Shown: piece after piece, positions 5,997 to 6,127 of the stretch
Numbering within the stretch: the stretch's first letter is position 1
Layout of the letters: each line of letters opens with the position of its first letter
Assembly (NCBI GenBank): GCA_030539475.1
Contig: JAUNRY010000137.1
Coordinates: forward strand, 1 to 6,127
Reading direction: 5' to 3'
Length of the DNA: 6,127 nucleotides
From: Bacteroidia bacterium
GTDB taxonomy: Bacteria; Bacteroidota; Bacteroidia; Bacteroidales; Dysgonomonadaceae
Position numbers and translations under genes: made by a program
The notes under the pieces: model-generated
Told to the model about the DNA's origin: nothing
What the model saw: the letters and a program-made list of their open reading frames with translations, nothing else
Database searches by the model: none

Positions 5997-6028
5997 CAAA
6001 AATACCTTTTTTTTGCGATATCCGGAAA
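5997..6028 (-). promoter_or_regulatory. Candidate promoter of the lipoprotein gene
   Basis: The minus strand has TTTC (6028-6025), a 20-base spacer containing an A8 tract, and TATTTTTG (6004-5997). The -7 box matches TAnnTTTG and the -33 box is one base off. Transcription would begin near 5990, giving an A/T-rich leader of about 125 bases. I see no hairpin or riboswitch in that leader. Confidence 0.5.
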
Positions 6029-6079
6029 TATAAAATCACATTTAGGTATTTTTTAGAAATGTAAGGCTTTTCGATTCTT

Positions 6080-6127
6080 TTTGAACAAAACCCCGTTTGA
6101 TTAGGTTTTATGTTAAGTAAATAAATG
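6080..6127 (+). promoter_or_regulatory. Possible divergent promoter and start codon at the right edge
   Basis: On the plus strand TTTG (6080-6083), an 18-base spacer and TAGGTTTT (6102-6109) approximate the Bacteroidetes promoter. The last three bases of the window are ATG (6125-6127), preceded by A-rich AAGTAAATAA. This could start a gene transcribed away from the lipoprotein gene. The spacing is one base short, the -7 box has one mismatch, and no coding sequence is visible. Confidence 0.2.

Overview
The window looks like a piece of a Bacteroidota chromosome, probably order Bacteroidales. The evidence is as follows. Four upstream regions carry the Bacteroidetes-type -7 box TAnnTTTG, in two or three cases with a TTTG-like -33 box about 19-21 bases away. 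Starts are preceded by A/T-rich sequence and not by Shine-Dalgarno motifs. The large lipoprotein is of a kind I associate with that phylum. Genus is not resolved; a Dysgonomonadaceae-like bacterium is only a guess. Nothing points to a plasmid, prophage, insertion sequence or CRISPR array, and this reads as core housekeeping chromosome.

All four protein genes and the tRNA lie on the minus strand, so transcription runs from right to left. From the right: an A/T-rich region with a candidate promoter (about 5997-6028) leads into a 563-aa lipoprotein (5862-4171) with an N-terminal beta-rich region, a central OmpA-like domain and C-terminal TPR-like repeats. A strong hairpin terminator (4117-4145) ends that unit. 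Next comes trkH (4032-2587), a potassium-uptake channel subunit with its own very good promoter. Only a short gap follows, holding a -7 box, before tyrS (real start 2431, stop 1139). A plant-type acyl-ACP thioesterase gene (1108-380) begins 30 bases after tyrS and is probably co-transcribed with it. At the left end, tRNA-Gln(TTG) (197-127) has a canonical promoter and is followed within 7 bases by a long hairpin terminator (120-80). The first 60 bases hold small hairpins and no gene I can defend.

The genes do not form one pathway. They are independent housekeeping functions: envelope lipoprotein, K+ uptake, tyrosine charging, fatty-acid release from ACP and glutamine tRNA. The most interesting non-coding signal is a pair of related palindromes sharing the outer motif GTAGRGACG. 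One lies in the tyrS leader; the other spans the tyrS stop codon and sits just upstream of the thioesterase start. They look like members of a dispersed REP/MITE-like family. I found no convincing undescribed multi-gene system here. The least characterised item is the OmpA-like/TPR lipoprotein.
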